Notes under the pieces: generated by a model
Seen by the model: only the letters and a program-made list of their open reading frames with translations
Database searches by the model: none
Told to the model about the DNA's origin: nothing
Translations under genes and position numbers: made by a program
Assembly (NCBI RefSeq): GCF_000626715.1
Contig: NZ_AQRA01000006.1
Location: 248,001-312,000, forward strand
DNA from: Aquimarina atlantica
GTDB taxonomy: Bacteria; Bacteroidota; Bacteroidia; Flavobacteriales; Flavobacteriaceae
Length of the DNA stretch: 64,000 nucleotides
Reading direction: 5' to 3'
Part shown: positions 8,910-17,838 of the stretch, one piece after another
How the letters are laid out: each line of letters opens with the position of its first letter
Numbering within the stretch: position 1 is the stretch's first letter

Positions 8910-10667
8910 TCAAATTTCTTTTTCACTAAGTTGTTTTAAATAGAGATCTTTATAATAACCTTTGGTGCTTATTAGTTGATTATGAGAGCCTTGTTGGATT
9001 ATTTTGCCATCTTCCAAGACAATAATTTTATTTGCATTTTTTGCAGTAGATACCCTATGACTTACGATAAAAGTTGTCTTATTCTTTGAAATTTTGTGAA
9101 GATTGTTAAGGATTTCTTCTTCTGTTTCGGTATCTACTGCTGATAAGCAATCATCAAAAAGGAGTACAGGTGGGTTTTTAAGTATTGCTCTCGCTATAGA
9201 AACACGCTGTTTTTGACCTCCGGATAATGTGATTCCACGCTCCCCTAAAACGGTGTCATACCCTTTACTAAAACCTATTATGTTTTTGTGTACTACTGCA
9301 TTTTTGGCAGCTTCATATACTTGATCATCTGTTGCATTCTCGTTGCCAAATTTTATATTGTTTTGTATACTATCACTAAATAAAAATGCATCCTGAGGGA
9401 CATAGCCAATACTCTCTCTTAAATTGGTTAAGTTGAGGTCTTTTAGAGGAACTCCATCTATTCGTATTTCACCAGATGAAACATCATATAGCCTGCCTAT
9501 TAAATCTAATATTGTTGATTTTCCAGAACCGGTTTTTCCTATAATACCTATAGTTTCTCCATTTTTAACTTCAAAACTAATGTTTTTTAAGGCTGTGATA
9601 TTAGTATCATCATAGGTAAAAGAAACATTGTCAAAATTAATATTTCCGGTAATCGGTGTTTTTTGAGTTACGGTATTAGTGATCTCTGGTTCCTGACTAA
9701 GAAATTCATTAATTCTTACTTGAGAGGCTTCTGCTTGCTGAACGATAGAGCTAACCCATCCAACTGTAGCTACAGGCCAGGTGAGCATATTAACAAAAAT
9801 GATAAATTCTACAATTACACCGAGATCCTGTATCGTACCATCGATAAATTGCTTTCCACCGATATAAATAACTAAAATGTTACTAAAACCGATAAGTAAA
9901 ACCATTAAAGGAAAAAACAGCGCTTGTACTTTGGCCAGGTCAAGATTCTTATCCTTACTCTTATCAGATAATTCGATGAAATTTTTTTGAGTTGGAGACT
10001 CAAGACCATATGCTTTGATTACAGAAATACCGCTAAAAGATTCTTGAGTAAACGTGGTTAATTTAGATAAAAACTCCTGTACAATAGTACTACGTTTATG
10101 AATGGCAACACTCAACTTATAAATAGATACCGATAATATTGGTAAAGGGGTAACAGTGTATAGAGTAAGCTCGGGAGCTATACTAATCATATATCCTATC
10201 ACCACAACAAACAGAGTAATAGTATTTACACTATACATAATTGCAGGGCCAACATACATTCTAACTCGGGACACATCTTCGCTAATGCGATTCATAAGAT
10301 CACCGGTTCTATTTTTTTTATAAAAATTAAGAGATAGTTTTTCATAATGTTGAAACACCTCATTTTTAAGATCAAACTCAATAAACCGAGATACTACAAT
10401 AAAAGTTTGACGCATTAAAAAGGTAAATAACGCCGAAATAAGTAATGCTCCTGCAATAAGAAGAATATTTAGGATAAGCCCACTTTTTACCTCGGCAATA
10501 TCGGTAATATCTTTATTAATATATTGTTCTACAACATCTACAGAGTCACCAACTAATGTAGGAACTATTGTTGCAAAAACTCTTGCAATTATAGTAATTA
10601 CCAATCCAATAATAAGTCGGTATTTATATTTTAAAAAGTATTTGTTCAAATGGCGTAATGCGCGCAT
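8910..10667 (-). CDS. ABC exporter half-transporter (fused membrane and ATPase domains)
   Basis: 585 aa, usual length for a type IV exporter half-molecule. Residues about 15-310 form a six-helix ABC membrane domain (segments such as LIIGLVITIIARVFATIVP and LFVVVIGYMISIAP). The nucleotide-binding domain follows with Walker A (GIIGKTGSGKST), Q-loop (YVPQDAFLFSD), signature LSGGQKQR, Walker B (VLLFDDCLSAVDTE) and H-loop (FIVSHR), all intact. MdlB/MsbA-like; probably a homodimer exporting a lipid or drug-like compound. No C39 peptidase domain, so it is not the processing transporter for the double-glycine peptide at 1432. Divergent from leucine dehydrogenase. Confidence 0.93.
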   Translation of the reverse strand: MRALRHLNKYFLKYKYRLIIGLVITIIARVFATIVPTLVGDSVDVVEQYINKDITDIAEVKSGLILNILLIAGALLISALFTFLMRQTFIVVSRFIEFDLKNEVFQHYEKLSLNFYKKNRTGDLMNRISEDVSRVRMYVGPAIMYSVNTITLFVVVIGYMISIAPELTLYTVTPLPILSVSIYKLSVAIHKRSTIVQEFLSKLTTFTQESFSGISVIKAYGLESPTQKNFIELSDKSKDKNLDLAKVQALFFPLMVLLIGFSNILVIYIGGKQFIDGTIQDLGVIVEFIIFVNMLTWPVATVGWVSSIVQQAEASQVRINEFLSQEPEITNTVTQKTPITGNINFDNVSFTYDDTNITALKNISFEVKNGETIGIIGKTGSGKSTILDLIGRLYDVSSGEIRIDGVPLKDLNLTNLRESIGYVPQDAFLFSDSIQNNIKFGNENATDDQVYEAAKNAVVHKNIIGFSKGYDTVLGERGITLSGGQKQRVSIARAILKNPPVLLFDDCLSAVDTETEEEILNNLHKISKNKTTFIVSHRVSTAKNANKIIVLEDGKIIQQGSHNQLISTKGYYKDLYLKQLSEKEI

Positions 10668-10712
10668 AAAAGATTAATATTTATAAGTGAATTTATTAAT
10701 AAATCCGTAAAG

Positions 10713-10727
10713 TTTAACAGTGTTAAA
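10713..10727. promoter_or_regulatory. Palindrome TTTAACA-G-TGTTAAA in divergent intergenic region
   Basis: Perfect 7-bp arms around one base, in the 140-bp gap between the divergent ABC exporter and leucine dehydrogenase genes. Its placement fits an operator; the binding protein is unknown. Confidence 0.35.
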
Positions 10728-10807
10728 TTTCAAATTGATAAAAATATGCTATTTTAGCACCCTTATTTTGAGTATAATATAATTGTAATATTTAAAAAAT
10801 TTATAAC

Positions 10808-11905
10808 ATGATAACCGAAGTGTTTACTGCAAATCAACTTAAAAAAGAGGCTCCAGTATTTGGTCAACTATCTTTTGATAATCACGAACAAGTTGTTTTT
10901 TGTCAGGACAAAGATACAGGATTGAAGGCAATAATTGGTGTACATAACACAATTTTAGGACCTGCATTAGGTGGGACTAGAATGTATGACTATGCAACAG
11001 AGTGGGATGCACTTAATGATGTATTGAGGTTATCACGAGGAATGACGTATAAAGCTGCCATTACAGGTTTGAATCTTGGAGGAGGAAAAGCGGTAATTAT
11101 CGGAGATCCTAAAAAAATAAAAACACCAGAGCTAATGAAACGCTTTGGTAAATTTGTGCATACACTGGGAGGTAAGTATTATACTGCAGAAGATGTAGGT
11201 ATGGAAACTTCTGATATGGATACCGTAAGAGAAGTTACTCCTTATGTAACAGGAATATCCGAATCAAAAGGAGGGGCAGGCAACCCTTCTCCGGTTACAG
11301 CTTATGGTGTGTATATGGGAATGAAAGCGGCTAGTAAATTTGCTTACGGAAATGATGCACTAGAAGGAAAACGAATTTTGGTTCAGGGAATTGGACATGT
11401 AGGAGAAGAATTGGTGCGTTTAACCTCTGAAGAAGGAGCAAAAGTAATAATTAGTGATATCAACCAGGAAAGACTCGAAGCTGTAAGTACTAAGTATGGT
11501 GTTGATATTTATAAAGGAGATGATCTATATGCAGAAACAGCAGATATTTATGCTCCTTGTGCTCTTGGCGCAACCGTTAACGATCAAACAATTGATAAAT
11601 TAAAAGTAAAAGTGATTGCGGGAGCGGCAAATAATCAATTAGCTAACGAAAATATTCATGGCCCTTTATTACAAAAGAAAGGAATTGTGTATGCTCCGGA
11701 CTTTTTGATTAATGCAGGAGGTATTATTAATGTATATGCAGAGATCGAAGGGTATGGCAGAGATCAAATTATTGCCAAAACCGAGAAGATTTATGATACT
11801 ACTTTAGATATTTTAAATAAAGCAAAAGCAACTAATGTGACTACAAATGCAGCAGCAATTAGTATAGCTGAAGATAGAATTGCAGCACGGAAAAACGAAA
11901 TGTAA
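10808..11905 (+). CDS. ldh: Leucine dehydrogenase (Glu/Leu/Phe/Val dehydrogenase family)
   Basis: 365 aa, standard length for octameric leucine dehydrogenases. The substrate domain shows LGGTRMYDYATEWDAL and the lysine-rich catalytic loop RGMTYKAAITGLNLGGGKAV. The NAD-binding Rossmann segment is GKRILVQGIGHVGEELVRL with GxGxxG, then IISDIN. The end of the active site appears as AGAANNQLA. It interconverts L-leucine, valine or isoleucine with their 2-oxo acids using NAD, feeding branched-chain amino acid catabolism and iso-fatty acid synthesis common in flavobacteria. Position just upstream of nusB-DUF1573-yajC on the same strand is seen repeatedly in this group. Cytosolic. Confidence 0.93.
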   Translation: MITEVFTANQLKKEAPVFGQLSFDNHEQVVFCQDKDTGLKAIIGVHNTILGPALGGTRMYDYATEWDALNDVLRLSRGMTYKAAITGLNLGGGKAVIIGDPKKIKTPELMKRFGKFVHTLGGKYYTAEDVGMETSDMDTVREVTPYVTGISESKGGAGNPSPVTAYGVYMGMKAASKFAYGNDALEGKRILVQGIGHVGEELVRLTSEEGAKVIISDINQERLEAVSTKYGVDIYKGDDLYAETADIYAPCALGATVNDQTIDKLKVKVIAGAANNQLANENIHGPLLQKKGIVYAPDFLINAGGIINVYAEIEGYGRDQIIAKTEKIYDTTLDILNKAKATNVTTNAAAISIAEDRIAARKNEM

Positions 11906-12035
11906 TCATACCTTTAAAAATTAAGACGGTTTTGTAACACAAGAAAAGTGAATTAAAGAAAAACCAATAAATTTTTAAAATACCATTACCTCATAAAAAA
12001 AGAAGTTTTAAGGTAGGTGCGATTAAAAATAATAG

Positions 12036-12043
12036 TATTTTTG
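12036..12043 (+). promoter_or_regulatory. Candidate -7 element TATTTTTG upstream of nusB
   Basis: Fits TAnnTTTG. It lies only 3 nt before a terminator-like hairpin (12046-12077), so a transcript from here would start inside that hairpin. No clear -33 element. Confidence 0.35.
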
Positions 12044-12045
12044 CA

Positions 12046-12077
12046 GGGCAAAAGTTAAAACATACTTTTGCCCTTTT
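12046..12077 (+). terminator. Terminator-like hairpin directly upstream of nusB
   Basis: Stem GGGCAAAAGT / ACTTTTGCCC around an 8-nt loop, then a T6 run. It ends 27 nt before the nusB ATG and 140 nt after the leucine dehydrogenase stop. It may terminate the upstream gene or act as an attenuator for nusB. Confidence 0.75.
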
Positions 12078-12104
12078 TTAATATAAAGTTCTTTGTAATT
12101 TTCT

Positions 12105-13049
12105 ATGTTAACCAGAAGACATATTAGAGTAAAAGTAATGCAGTCTCTCTATTCGATAGAGCAGACGCAAAGTGATAATCTAGGTAAAGAAGAAAAATTT
12201 CTTCTTTATAGTATTGATCAGATGTATGAATTATTTATTATAAATCTTCAGCTTCTGGTAGAAATTAGAAAACATGCAGCTGAGTTTTTGGCAAAAAGTC
12301 AAAAAAAATACCTTGCTACTTCCGAAGAAAAAAATCCTAATACCAAATTTATCAATAACGAAGTCTTGTTATTGCTAGAGAAAAATATTCAACTCAAAAC
12401 AGAAATTGAGAAAAAAAAATTGAATTGCTGGGAATTAGATGATGAGTATGTGGCTATATTATGGAAAGAGATTAAAGAAAGTGAGCTGTATACAGATTAT
12501 ATGAGTACTAAACTTAGCTCTTTTAGAGAAGATAAAGATTTTGTACTCGACATTTTCAAAGAAATCATAGCTCCCAACGATAAGTTGTATGAATATATTG
12601 AAGATAAAAAGTTAACATGGGTTGATGATCTGCCACTGGTAAATACTTCGATTATTAAAATGCTTAGAAAAGTTAAGTCATCTCATGATGAGCAAATGGG
12701 GCTGCCTAAGCTATATAAGGATATAGAGGACAAGAAGTTTGCAACCGATATTTTTAGAAAAACAGCACTTAATGGTGTAGAGTTTACAAAAGAAATTGAT
12801 GGTAAAACACCAAATTGGGATCAGGATCGTATTGCAGAATTGGATAAAGCGATCATAAAAATGGCTATTTGTGAGTTTGTAAAGTTCCCATCAATACCGG
12901 TAAAAGTAACAATTAACGAATATTTAGAAATTGCAAAAGAATATAGTACACCTAAAAGTAGTATTTTTATCAATGGAATTTTGGATAAAATTTCTAAAGA
13001 GTACCGGGAAAACGGTAAATTGAACAAAGTAGGTCGTGGATTAATGTAA
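12105..13049 (+). CDS. nusB: Transcription antitermination factor NusB, long Bacteroidota form
   Basis: 314 aa, about twice the length of E. coli NusB, as usual in Bacteroidota. The N-terminus MLTRRHIRVKVMQSLYS is the conserved NusB opening with the RNA-binding basic patch. A charged lineage-specific insert spans about residues 40-180. The C-terminal NusB fold is visible: WDQDRIAELDKAIIKMAICE, then FPSIPVKVTINEYLEIAKEYSTPKSSIFINGILD, both highly conserved. NusB with NusE/S10 binds boxA RNA and prevents premature termination in rRNA operons. Followed 52 nt later by DUF1573 and yajC on the same strand, a conserved flavobacterial order. Confidence 0.95.
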   Translation: MLTRRHIRVKVMQSLYSIEQTQSDNLGKEEKFLLYSIDQMYELFIINLQLLVEIRKHAAEFLAKSQKKYLATSEEKNPNTKFINNEVLLLLEKNIQLKTEIEKKKLNCWELDDEYVAILWKEIKESELYTDYMSTKLSSFREDKDFVLDIFKEIIAPNDKLYEYIEDKKLTWVDDLPLVNTSIIKMLRKVKSSHDEQMGLPKLYKDIEDKKFATDIFRKTALNGVEFTKEIDGKTPNWDQDRIAELDKAIIKMAICEFVKFPSIPVKVTINEYLEIAKEYSTPKSSIFINGILDKISKEYRENGKLNKVGRGLM

Positions 13050-13101
13050 TATTTAGAAAAAATAGTATTTTTAACCCTCAAATAATTAAAAAACCCAAGT
13101 A

Positions 13102-13581
13102 ATGAAAAAAGGAATCTTAATTTTAGCCGGAGTTTTTGCTATGACAGTTATGTCGTGTAAAGACAATGCCGCAGAAAAAGTTAAAGAAGAAAATGTAGAA
13201 ATAGCAGCAGATCGTGACGCAAAGAACGCAGATTTTCCTGTGATGACTTTTACTAAAACAGAACACGATTTTGGAACGATTAATGAAGGAGATGTTGTAG
13301 AGCATAAGTTTGAATTTACCAATACTGGTAAAGCACCGTTGGTAATCGTAAGTGCAAAAGGTAGCTGTGGATGTACTGTACCAGAATGGCCAAAAGATCC
13401 GATTGCACCAGGAGCAACAGGAGAGATGTTAGTGAAGTTTAACTCTAATGGAAAACCAAATCAGCAAACTAAGCAAGTTACTATAACTGCTAATACCGAA
13501 GCTGGGAAAGAAATTCTTAAAATAAAAGCTATGGTAACTCCAAAGGCTAAGCCTGTTAGTGGAACACCAGTAAGCGAATAA
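13102..13581 (+). CDS. DUF1573 lipoprotein
   Basis: 159 aa. Lipoprotein signal: MKKGILILAGVFAMTVMSC with Cys19 as acylation site. The DUF1573 core follows: FTKTEHDFGTINEGDVVEHK, FTNTGKAPLVIVSAKGSCGC and VKFNSNGKPNQQTKQVTITA, an immunoglobulin-like (MSP/ASH) beta-sandwich with a conserved SCGCT segment. Function in bacteria is not established; the fold suggests protein binding in the periplasm. It sits between nusB and yajC (8 nt before yajC), so it is almost certainly in one operon with the Sec accessory gene. Confidence 0.9.
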   Translation: MKKGILILAGVFAMTVMSCKDNAAEKVKEENVEIAADRDAKNADFPVMTFTKTEHDFGTINEGDVVEHKFEFTNTGKAPLVIVSAKGSCGCTVPEWPKDPIAPGATGEMLVKFNSNGKPNQQTKQVTITANTEAGKEILKIKAMVTPKAKPVSGTPVSE

Positions 13582-13588
13582 TTTATTT

Positions 13589-13879
13589 ATGGAGCAAATA
13601 CAATCATTTCTTCCTTTTATCTTAATATTTGTCGTAATGTATTTTTTTATGATACGACCACAGATGCAAAAAGCAAAAAAGGAAAGAAAATTTGCTGAAG
13701 ACTTAAAAAAAGGAGATCGTGTCGTAACAAAAAGTGGACTTCATGGTAAAGTTTTTGACTTCAGTGAGAAAAATAATGCTATTATTATTGAAACAGGATC
13801 TGGTAAATTAACGTATGATAAATCTGCAATATCGTTGGAGATGAGTCAAAAGTTAAATCAACCAGCAGATAAGAAGTAA
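13589..13879 (+). CDS. yajC: Preprotein translocase accessory subunit YajC
   Basis: 96 aa, family-typical. One N-terminal transmembrane helix (FLPFILIFVVMYFFMIRPQ) with the signature MIRPQMQKAKKERKF right after it, then the KGDRVVTKSGLHGKV beta segment. YajC associates with SecDF in the inner membrane. Last gene of the nusB-DUF1573-yajC group; terminator at 13897-13937. Confidence 0.95.
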   Translation: MEQIQSFLPFILIFVVMYFFMIRPQMQKAKKERKFAEDLKKGDRVVTKSGLHGKVFDFSEKNNAIIIETGSGKLTYDKSAISLEMSQKLNQPADKK

Positions 13880-13896
13880 TAACTAGCCTACTTGTT

Positions 13897-13937
13897 AAAA
13901 GCGCGATGAAATTATTTTAATTTTACCGCGCTTTTTT
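13897..13937 (+). terminator. Terminator after yajC
   Basis: Stem AAAAGCGCG / CGCGCTTTTTT with a 21-nt AT-rich loop that can itself partly pair. Confidence 0.75.
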
Positions 13938-14032
13938 GTTTTCGATATCTTATACCTTTGATTATTGCTTTTTATTACTAATCCGTAAGAAACAATAACA
14001 TCAACAATTTTCAATCTGGATAAATTGTTAAT

Positions 14033-15268
14033 TTACTTCTTTGCCGTTAATTCAGCAATTTTAACGATTACTTCTACGGCCTTGATCATACTCTCTACAG
14101 GAACATATTCGTATCGACCATGAAAATTGTGTCCGCCTGCAAAAATGTTCGGGCAAGGCAGTCCCATAAAACTTAATTGCGATCCATCTGTTCCTCCTCG
14201 TATAGGTTTTATAATCGGTGTAATATCTAGAGATTTCATAGCTTCTTCTGCAATATCTACAATATGCATTACAGGTTCTACTTTTTCTCGCATATTAAAA
14301 TACTGATCTTTAATTTCTATATGTACAACCTCTTTGGCATGTTGAGTGTTAATTTCATTTGCCAGATTTTTCATCACTTTTTTTCTGGCTTCAAAATGCT
14401 CTTTATCATGATCTCTAATTATATACTGTAATTGAGTTTCTTCGACATTACCTTTCATAGTATGTAAATGAAAAAAACCTTCTCGACCGCTTGTATGTTC
14501 TGGAGTTTCCATCCTTGGTAGTGAATTGATAAAATCCTGTGCGATGTACATGCTATTAATCATTTTTCCTTTTGCATAACCAGGGTGTACAATTTTCCCT
14601 TTTATAGTTACTACAGCACCAGCCGCATTAAAATTCTCATATTCAAGCTCTCCAATTTGGCTACCATCCATAGTATAGGCCCAATCTGCACCAAATTTTG
14701 AAACATCAAATTTATGGGCACCACGACCAATCTCTTCATCAGGAGTAAATCCTATTCGTATTTTACCATGTTTAATCTCGGGATGTTGTACAAGGTATTC
14801 CATTGCAGTTATTATTTCTGTAATCCCCGCTTTATCATCGGCTCCTAATAGTGTTGTGCCATCAGTGGTAATTAGCGTTTGATCTTTATATTGCTTTAAA
14901 TCTTCAAAATAATCAGGAGAGAGTATAATATTTTCTGATGCGTTTAGTGTAATATCCTTACCATCATAATTTTCAATAATCTGCGGATTTACATTTGCGC
15001 CTGTAAAATCGGGACTAGTATCAAAGTGTGATATAAAACCAATAGTGGGCACTTCCTGATCAATATTAGAAGGTAATGTAGCCATGATATAAGCATGCTC
15101 ATCTATACTAATGTCTTCTAAGCCAATATCCTTTAAATCTTCGACCAGTTTATTAGCAAGATCCCACTGTTTTTCGGTACTGGGAGTTGTATTACTTTCG
15201 GGATCACTTTCGGTGTCTATAGTTACATAACTTACGAACCTATTTATGATGTGTTGTTTTGAAATCAT
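14033..15268 (-). CDS. pepT: Tripeptide aminopeptidase (peptidase T, M20B)
   Basis: 411 aa from the ATG at 15266-15268 ([20 protein letters not shown]), close to the 408 aa of E. coli PepT; an in-frame ATG 33 nt upstream would add an 11-residue tail unlike the family. Zinc and catalytic residues are present: [10 protein letters not shown] (H-x-D), [10 protein letters not shown] (bridging Asp), [10 protein letters not shown] (catalytic Glu pair), [33 protein letters not shown] and [10 protein letters not shown] (last zinc His). A two-zinc exopeptidase removing the N-terminal residue of tripeptides in the cytosol. Divergent from pyrD across about 90 bp. Confidence 0.95.
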   Translation of the reverse strand: MISKQHIINRFVSYVTIDTESDPESNTTPSTEKQWDLANKLVEDLKDIGLEDISIDEHAYIMATLPSNIDQEVPTIGFISHFDTSPDFTGANVNPQIIENYDGKDITLNASENIILSPDYFEDLKQYKDQTLITTDGTTLLGADDKAGITEIITAMEYLVQHPEIKHGKIRIGFTPDEEIGRGAHKFDVSKFGADWAYTMDGSQIGELEYENFNAAGAVVTIKGKIVHPGYAKGKMINSMYIAQDFINSLPRMETPEHTSGREGFFHLHTMKGNVEETQLQYIIRDHDKEHFEARKKVMKNLANEINTQHAKEVVHIEIKDQYFNMREKVEPVMHIVDIAEEAMKSLDITPIIKPIRGGTDGSQLSFMGLPCPNIFAGGHNFHGRYEYVPVESMIKAVEVIVKIAELTAKK

Positions 15269-15332
15269 GGCTTCTACTATTTTAATATCTGAAGAATTCA
15301 AAAATACACTTTTATTAGAACCTTGGATAACT

Positions 15333-15340
15333 TATTTTTG
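15333..15340 (+). promoter_or_regulatory. Candidate -7 element TATTTTTG for pyrD
   Basis: Matches TAnnTTTG, 20 nt before the pyrD ATG, in the gap between divergent pepT and pyrD. A -33 TTTG at the usual distance is not evident. Confidence 0.4.
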
Positions 15341-15360
15341 CACAAGCAAAATTATATTTA

Positions 15361-16392
15361 ATGTATAAATTCTTACTACGTCCTTTACTATTCTTGTTTG
15401 ATCCAGAAAATGTACATCATTTTACCTTTAGAATGATTCGTTTTTTTTCAAAAATTCCTTTTATCCCGTCAATTTTCAGGAATTTATATAAGATAAATGA
15501 CCCGAAATTAGAGCGAGAAATTTTTGGATTAAAATTTAATAACCCTGTAGGGCTAGCTGCTGGATTTGATAAGAATGCAGTTTTGTATAATGAATTGGCT
15601 AATTTTGGATTTGGGTTTATCGAAATAGGAACAGTGACTCCCAAAGGGCAGGAAGGTAATCCTAAAAAAAGGTTGTTCAGGCTTAAAGAAGATCAAGGAA
15701 TTATCAATAGAATGGGATTTAATAATAAGGGGCTTGAGGCAATCGTAAACCAACTTCGAAAAAACAAGGGTAAACTTATTATAGGAGGAAATATAGGAAA
15801 GAATACAGATACGTTACCAGAGCATTATACCAAAGATTATCTAGAGTGTTTTCGAATATTACACCCATATGTAGACTATTTTGTGCTTAATGTAAGTTGC
15901 CCAAATGTGGGGAGTCATGCAAAGCTAAATGATAAAGAATACTTAAACGAATTAATAGTAGCTGTACAAGAAGAAAATAAAACGTTCGAAAAACAAAAAC
16001 CTATTGTATTAAAGATTGCTCCTGATCTAAATACAAATCAGCTTGATGAAATCATAGAATTAGTAGCAGATACTAATTTAGATGGAGTTATCGCTAGTAA
16101 TACTTCTGTAACCCGAGAAGGGTTAAAGGCCTCTGAAAATAGATTAGAAGCTATAGGTAATGGGGGATTGAGTGGGCAACCCATAAAAAATAAAAGCACA
16201 GAAGTGATTAAATATTTATCAGAAAAAAGTAACAAAGCGTTTCCGATTATTGGAGTAGGGGGAATACATAGTGCTGCCGATGCTATAGAGAAATTAGAGG
16301 CTGGAGCAAGTTTGGTACAGTTATATACCGGCTTTATTTATGAAGGTCCCAAATTGATCAGGGATATTAATAAAGCAATACTTAGTCGCTAA
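15361..16392 (+). CDS. pyrD: Quinone-dependent dihydroorotate dehydrogenase (class 2 architecture)
   Basis: 343 aa. The N-terminal amphipathic helices that dock class 2 enzymes to the membrane quinone pool are present ([20 protein letters not shown]). FMN-site motifs are [41 protein letters not shown], the N-S-x-P-N segment [41 protein letters not shown] and [12 protein letters not shown]. The reaction oxidises dihydroorotate to orotate in pyrimidine synthesis. Odd point: the catalytic-base position, Ser in E. coli class 2 (NISSPN), is Cys180 here, as in class 1. Followed after 11 nt by a LysE gene. Confidence 0.95.
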   Translation: MYKFLLRPLLFLFDPENVHHFTFRMIRFFSKIPFIPSIFRNLYKINDPKLEREIFGLKFNNPVGLAAGFDKNAVLYNELANFGFGFIEIGTVTPKGQEGNPKKRLFRLKEDQGIINRMGFNNKGLEAIVNQLRKNKGKLIIGGNIGKNTDTLPEHYTKDYLECFRILHPYVDYFVLNVSCPNVGSHAKLNDKEYLNELIVAVQEENKTFEKQKPIVLKIAPDLNTNQLDEIIELVADTNLDGVIASNTSVTREGLKASENRLEAIGNGGLSGQPIKNKSTEVIKYLSEKSNKAFPIIGVGGIHSAADAIEKLEAGASLVQLYTGFIYEGPKLIRDINKAILSR

Positions 16393-16403
16393 GCTTTTAG
16401 AAA

Positions 16404-17030
16404 ATGAACTACGAAATTCTATACACCTTTGTTCTGGCAACATCGGCGTTATCAATCTCACCAGGGCCCGATAATATATTTGTGTTAATGCAAAGTGTGG
16501 TAAATGGCAAAAAATATGGATTGGCTGTTGTAGCAGGTTTAATGTCTGGATGTTTGATTCATACTACATTAGTTGCTTTTGGAGTATCTGTTATCATTAA
16601 GCAAAGTGAAATTCTCTTTTTTGCTATTAAATTATTCGGAGCATTGTATTTGTTTTTCCTGGCGTACAAAGTATTTAGAAGTGAAGCAGCCGTAAGCCTT
16701 TCAGAAAATAGTATGCCTAAGAAAAGCCTCGGGCAATTATTTAAGCAGGGATTTATAATGAATGTTTTAAATCCTAAAGTATCGATATTCTTTTTAGCAT
16801 TTTTCCCCGGATTCTTATTTAGCAAAACAATAAGTAATGTAGTACAATTTTATATACTTGGATTTCTTTTTATAGTAGTTTCATTTATTATTTTTGGCTT
16901 GATTGCGATTCTGGCCGGATCTATTGCAGAATATTTAAAAAAGAGTTCGAAAATTGGGAGTGTTCTAAAATGGCTTCAGATTATTGTTTTTATTGGGATA
17001 GGAGTTTTTATTCTTATTTCGGGGAAATAA
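16404..17030 (+). CDS. LysE-family amino-acid exporter
   Basis: 208 aa, standard length. Six hydrophobic segments are visible: about 5-27 (TFVLATSALSISPGPDNIFV), 40-62, 68-90, 115-137, 145-170 and 185-205. The family signature ALSISPGPDNIFVLMQS with the SPGPD motif near the N-terminus and GFIMNVLNPKVSIFFLAFFP in the middle are conserved. Predicted inner-membrane efflux of an amino acid or derivative, such as a homoserine lactone or threonine; substrate cannot be inferred. Starts 11 nt after pyrD, so probably co-transcribed. It is the last intact gene before the 1.5-kb accessory stretch. Confidence 0.9.
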   Translation: MNYEILYTFVLATSALSISPGPDNIFVLMQSVVNGKKYGLAVVAGLMSGCLIHTTLVAFGVSVIIKQSEILFFAIKLFGALYLFFLAYKVFRSEAAVSLSENSMPKKSLGQLFKQGFIMNVLNPKVSIFFLAFFPGFLFSKTISNVVQFYILGFLFIVVSFIIFGLIAILAGSIAEYLKKSSKIGSVLKWLQIIVFIGIGVFILISGK

Positions 17031-17073
17031 AATATTTTGAATTTAATCCTTGTGAAAAATACTTGATTTCATA

Positions 17074-17390
17074 CTACACTTTATCCTCCTTATCATCTTC
17101 CGATGTTGTGTACGTATAGCGATCTGGTGTTACTAATTTTTTGAATTGATGGAAAAAGCGTTCTATTATACCAGTTCTGATTTAAATTTACTCATAAGAA
17201 AAATAGTAGATTTTTGACTTAGATGAAAAAGAAAACCCAAGCATAGCAGGGCTACGGTTGTATTTTATTTTGAAATTTTAGGTAAAAAGATGCAGTTTTA
17301 TTGAGTAAATTTAAGTTGGAAGTGGTATTAATTTTAAATCCTCGGTGATGATTTCCCCAGAGCTAAAATCAAATTAATTACTACTATTTT
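17074..17390 (-). pseudogene. Gene remnant interrupted by a MITE-like insertion
   Basis: On the minus strand, 17178 down to 17074 reads IIERFFHQFKKLVTPDRY followed by TYTTSEDDKEDKV and a stop: a natural-looking charged C-terminus with no start. Just beyond the inserted element (17168-17328) the minus strand reads SGEIITEDLK in an open stretch, then meets a stop. The simplest view is one gene whose 3' end was cut off by the insertion and whose upstream part is gone. No family is recognised. Confidence 0.35.
17168..17328. mobile_element. MITE-like non-coding element with imperfect terminal inverted repeats
   Basis: Ends at 17168-17194 and 17302-17328 are inverted repeats (23 of 27 positions match; inner arms TTAAATTTACTCA / TGAGTAAATTTAA are perfect). 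The 161-bp body has no open frame and contains a GC-richer imperfect hairpin around GCATAGCAGGGCTACGG. Size, inverted ends and lack of coding fit a miniature inverted-repeat element. Only one copy is in this window, so mobility is inferred. Confidence 0.5.
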
Positions 17391-17420
17391 TTTCGAGTTC
17401 CGAAAAATGAAACTAGTGTG
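17365..17420 (+). repeat. 56-bp direct repeat, copy 1
   Basis: 54 of 56 bases match 18297-18352. Core: TTTTTTTCGAGTTCCGAAAA, including the palindrome-like TCGAGTTCCGA. Copies are 932 bp apart and bracket the HU-like mini-ORF and the tandem repeats. Confidence 0.85.
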
Positions 17421-17615
17421 GTATATCATTGTATAAAAATGTTAATTTATTATTTTTTTACCAGCAAACCACATTATTTAATTGTCATTTTGATATCGCT
17501 AGTCATACTATTGATAATCAAGCATCTAAACTATTTTTTAACAGGTTTATCATATCATCTTTTGTTTTTGGAATAAAACTTGATCTATTACCTATGATAT
17601 GAATTTTTAAATAGG

Positions 17616-17816
17616 ATGAATATGTCGGTAAGTTTTAAATTAGCAGCCAGAAAGAATCCGGGGGATGCTTTGGTGATAAATAAGGATATAAGAGTGACTA
17701 CTGTCTTAAAAGAGGTAACTCTGGCATTTATTAAACAAATTAAAATTCGTGATCGTTCGAATATCGCATTAAACCCTATGTTTCAATTCAGAAAAAAAGA
17801 ACATCTAAACATCTAG
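17616..17816 (+). CDS. Short HU-like protein or truncated HU-family remnant
   Basis: 66 aa. The start (MSVSFKLAARKNPGDA from residue 3) resembles the N-terminus of Bacteroidota HU-HIG DNA-binding proteins, which begin with a strand, then K-x(3)-RKNP-x-D, and later a TLxELA-like helix; here VTLAFIKQIKIRD fits weakly. A normal member is about 120-160 aa, so this is either a truncated gene whose frame was closed by mutation or a chance survivor. It is followed 22 nt later by a very strong terminator (17839-17879), which argues the locus was once transcribed. No partner gene nearby. Confidence 0.4.
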   Translation: MNMSVSFKLAARKNPGDALVINKDIRVTTVLKEVTLAFIKQIKIRDRSNIALNPMFQFRKKEHLNI

Positions 17817-17838
17817 TGTATAGCTATAATTTATAAAG

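Noticed and set aside
8910..10667. ABC exporter as processing transporter for the double-glycine peptide
   Set aside because: No C39 peptidase domain at its N-terminus and it lies 7 kb away with unrelated neighbours.
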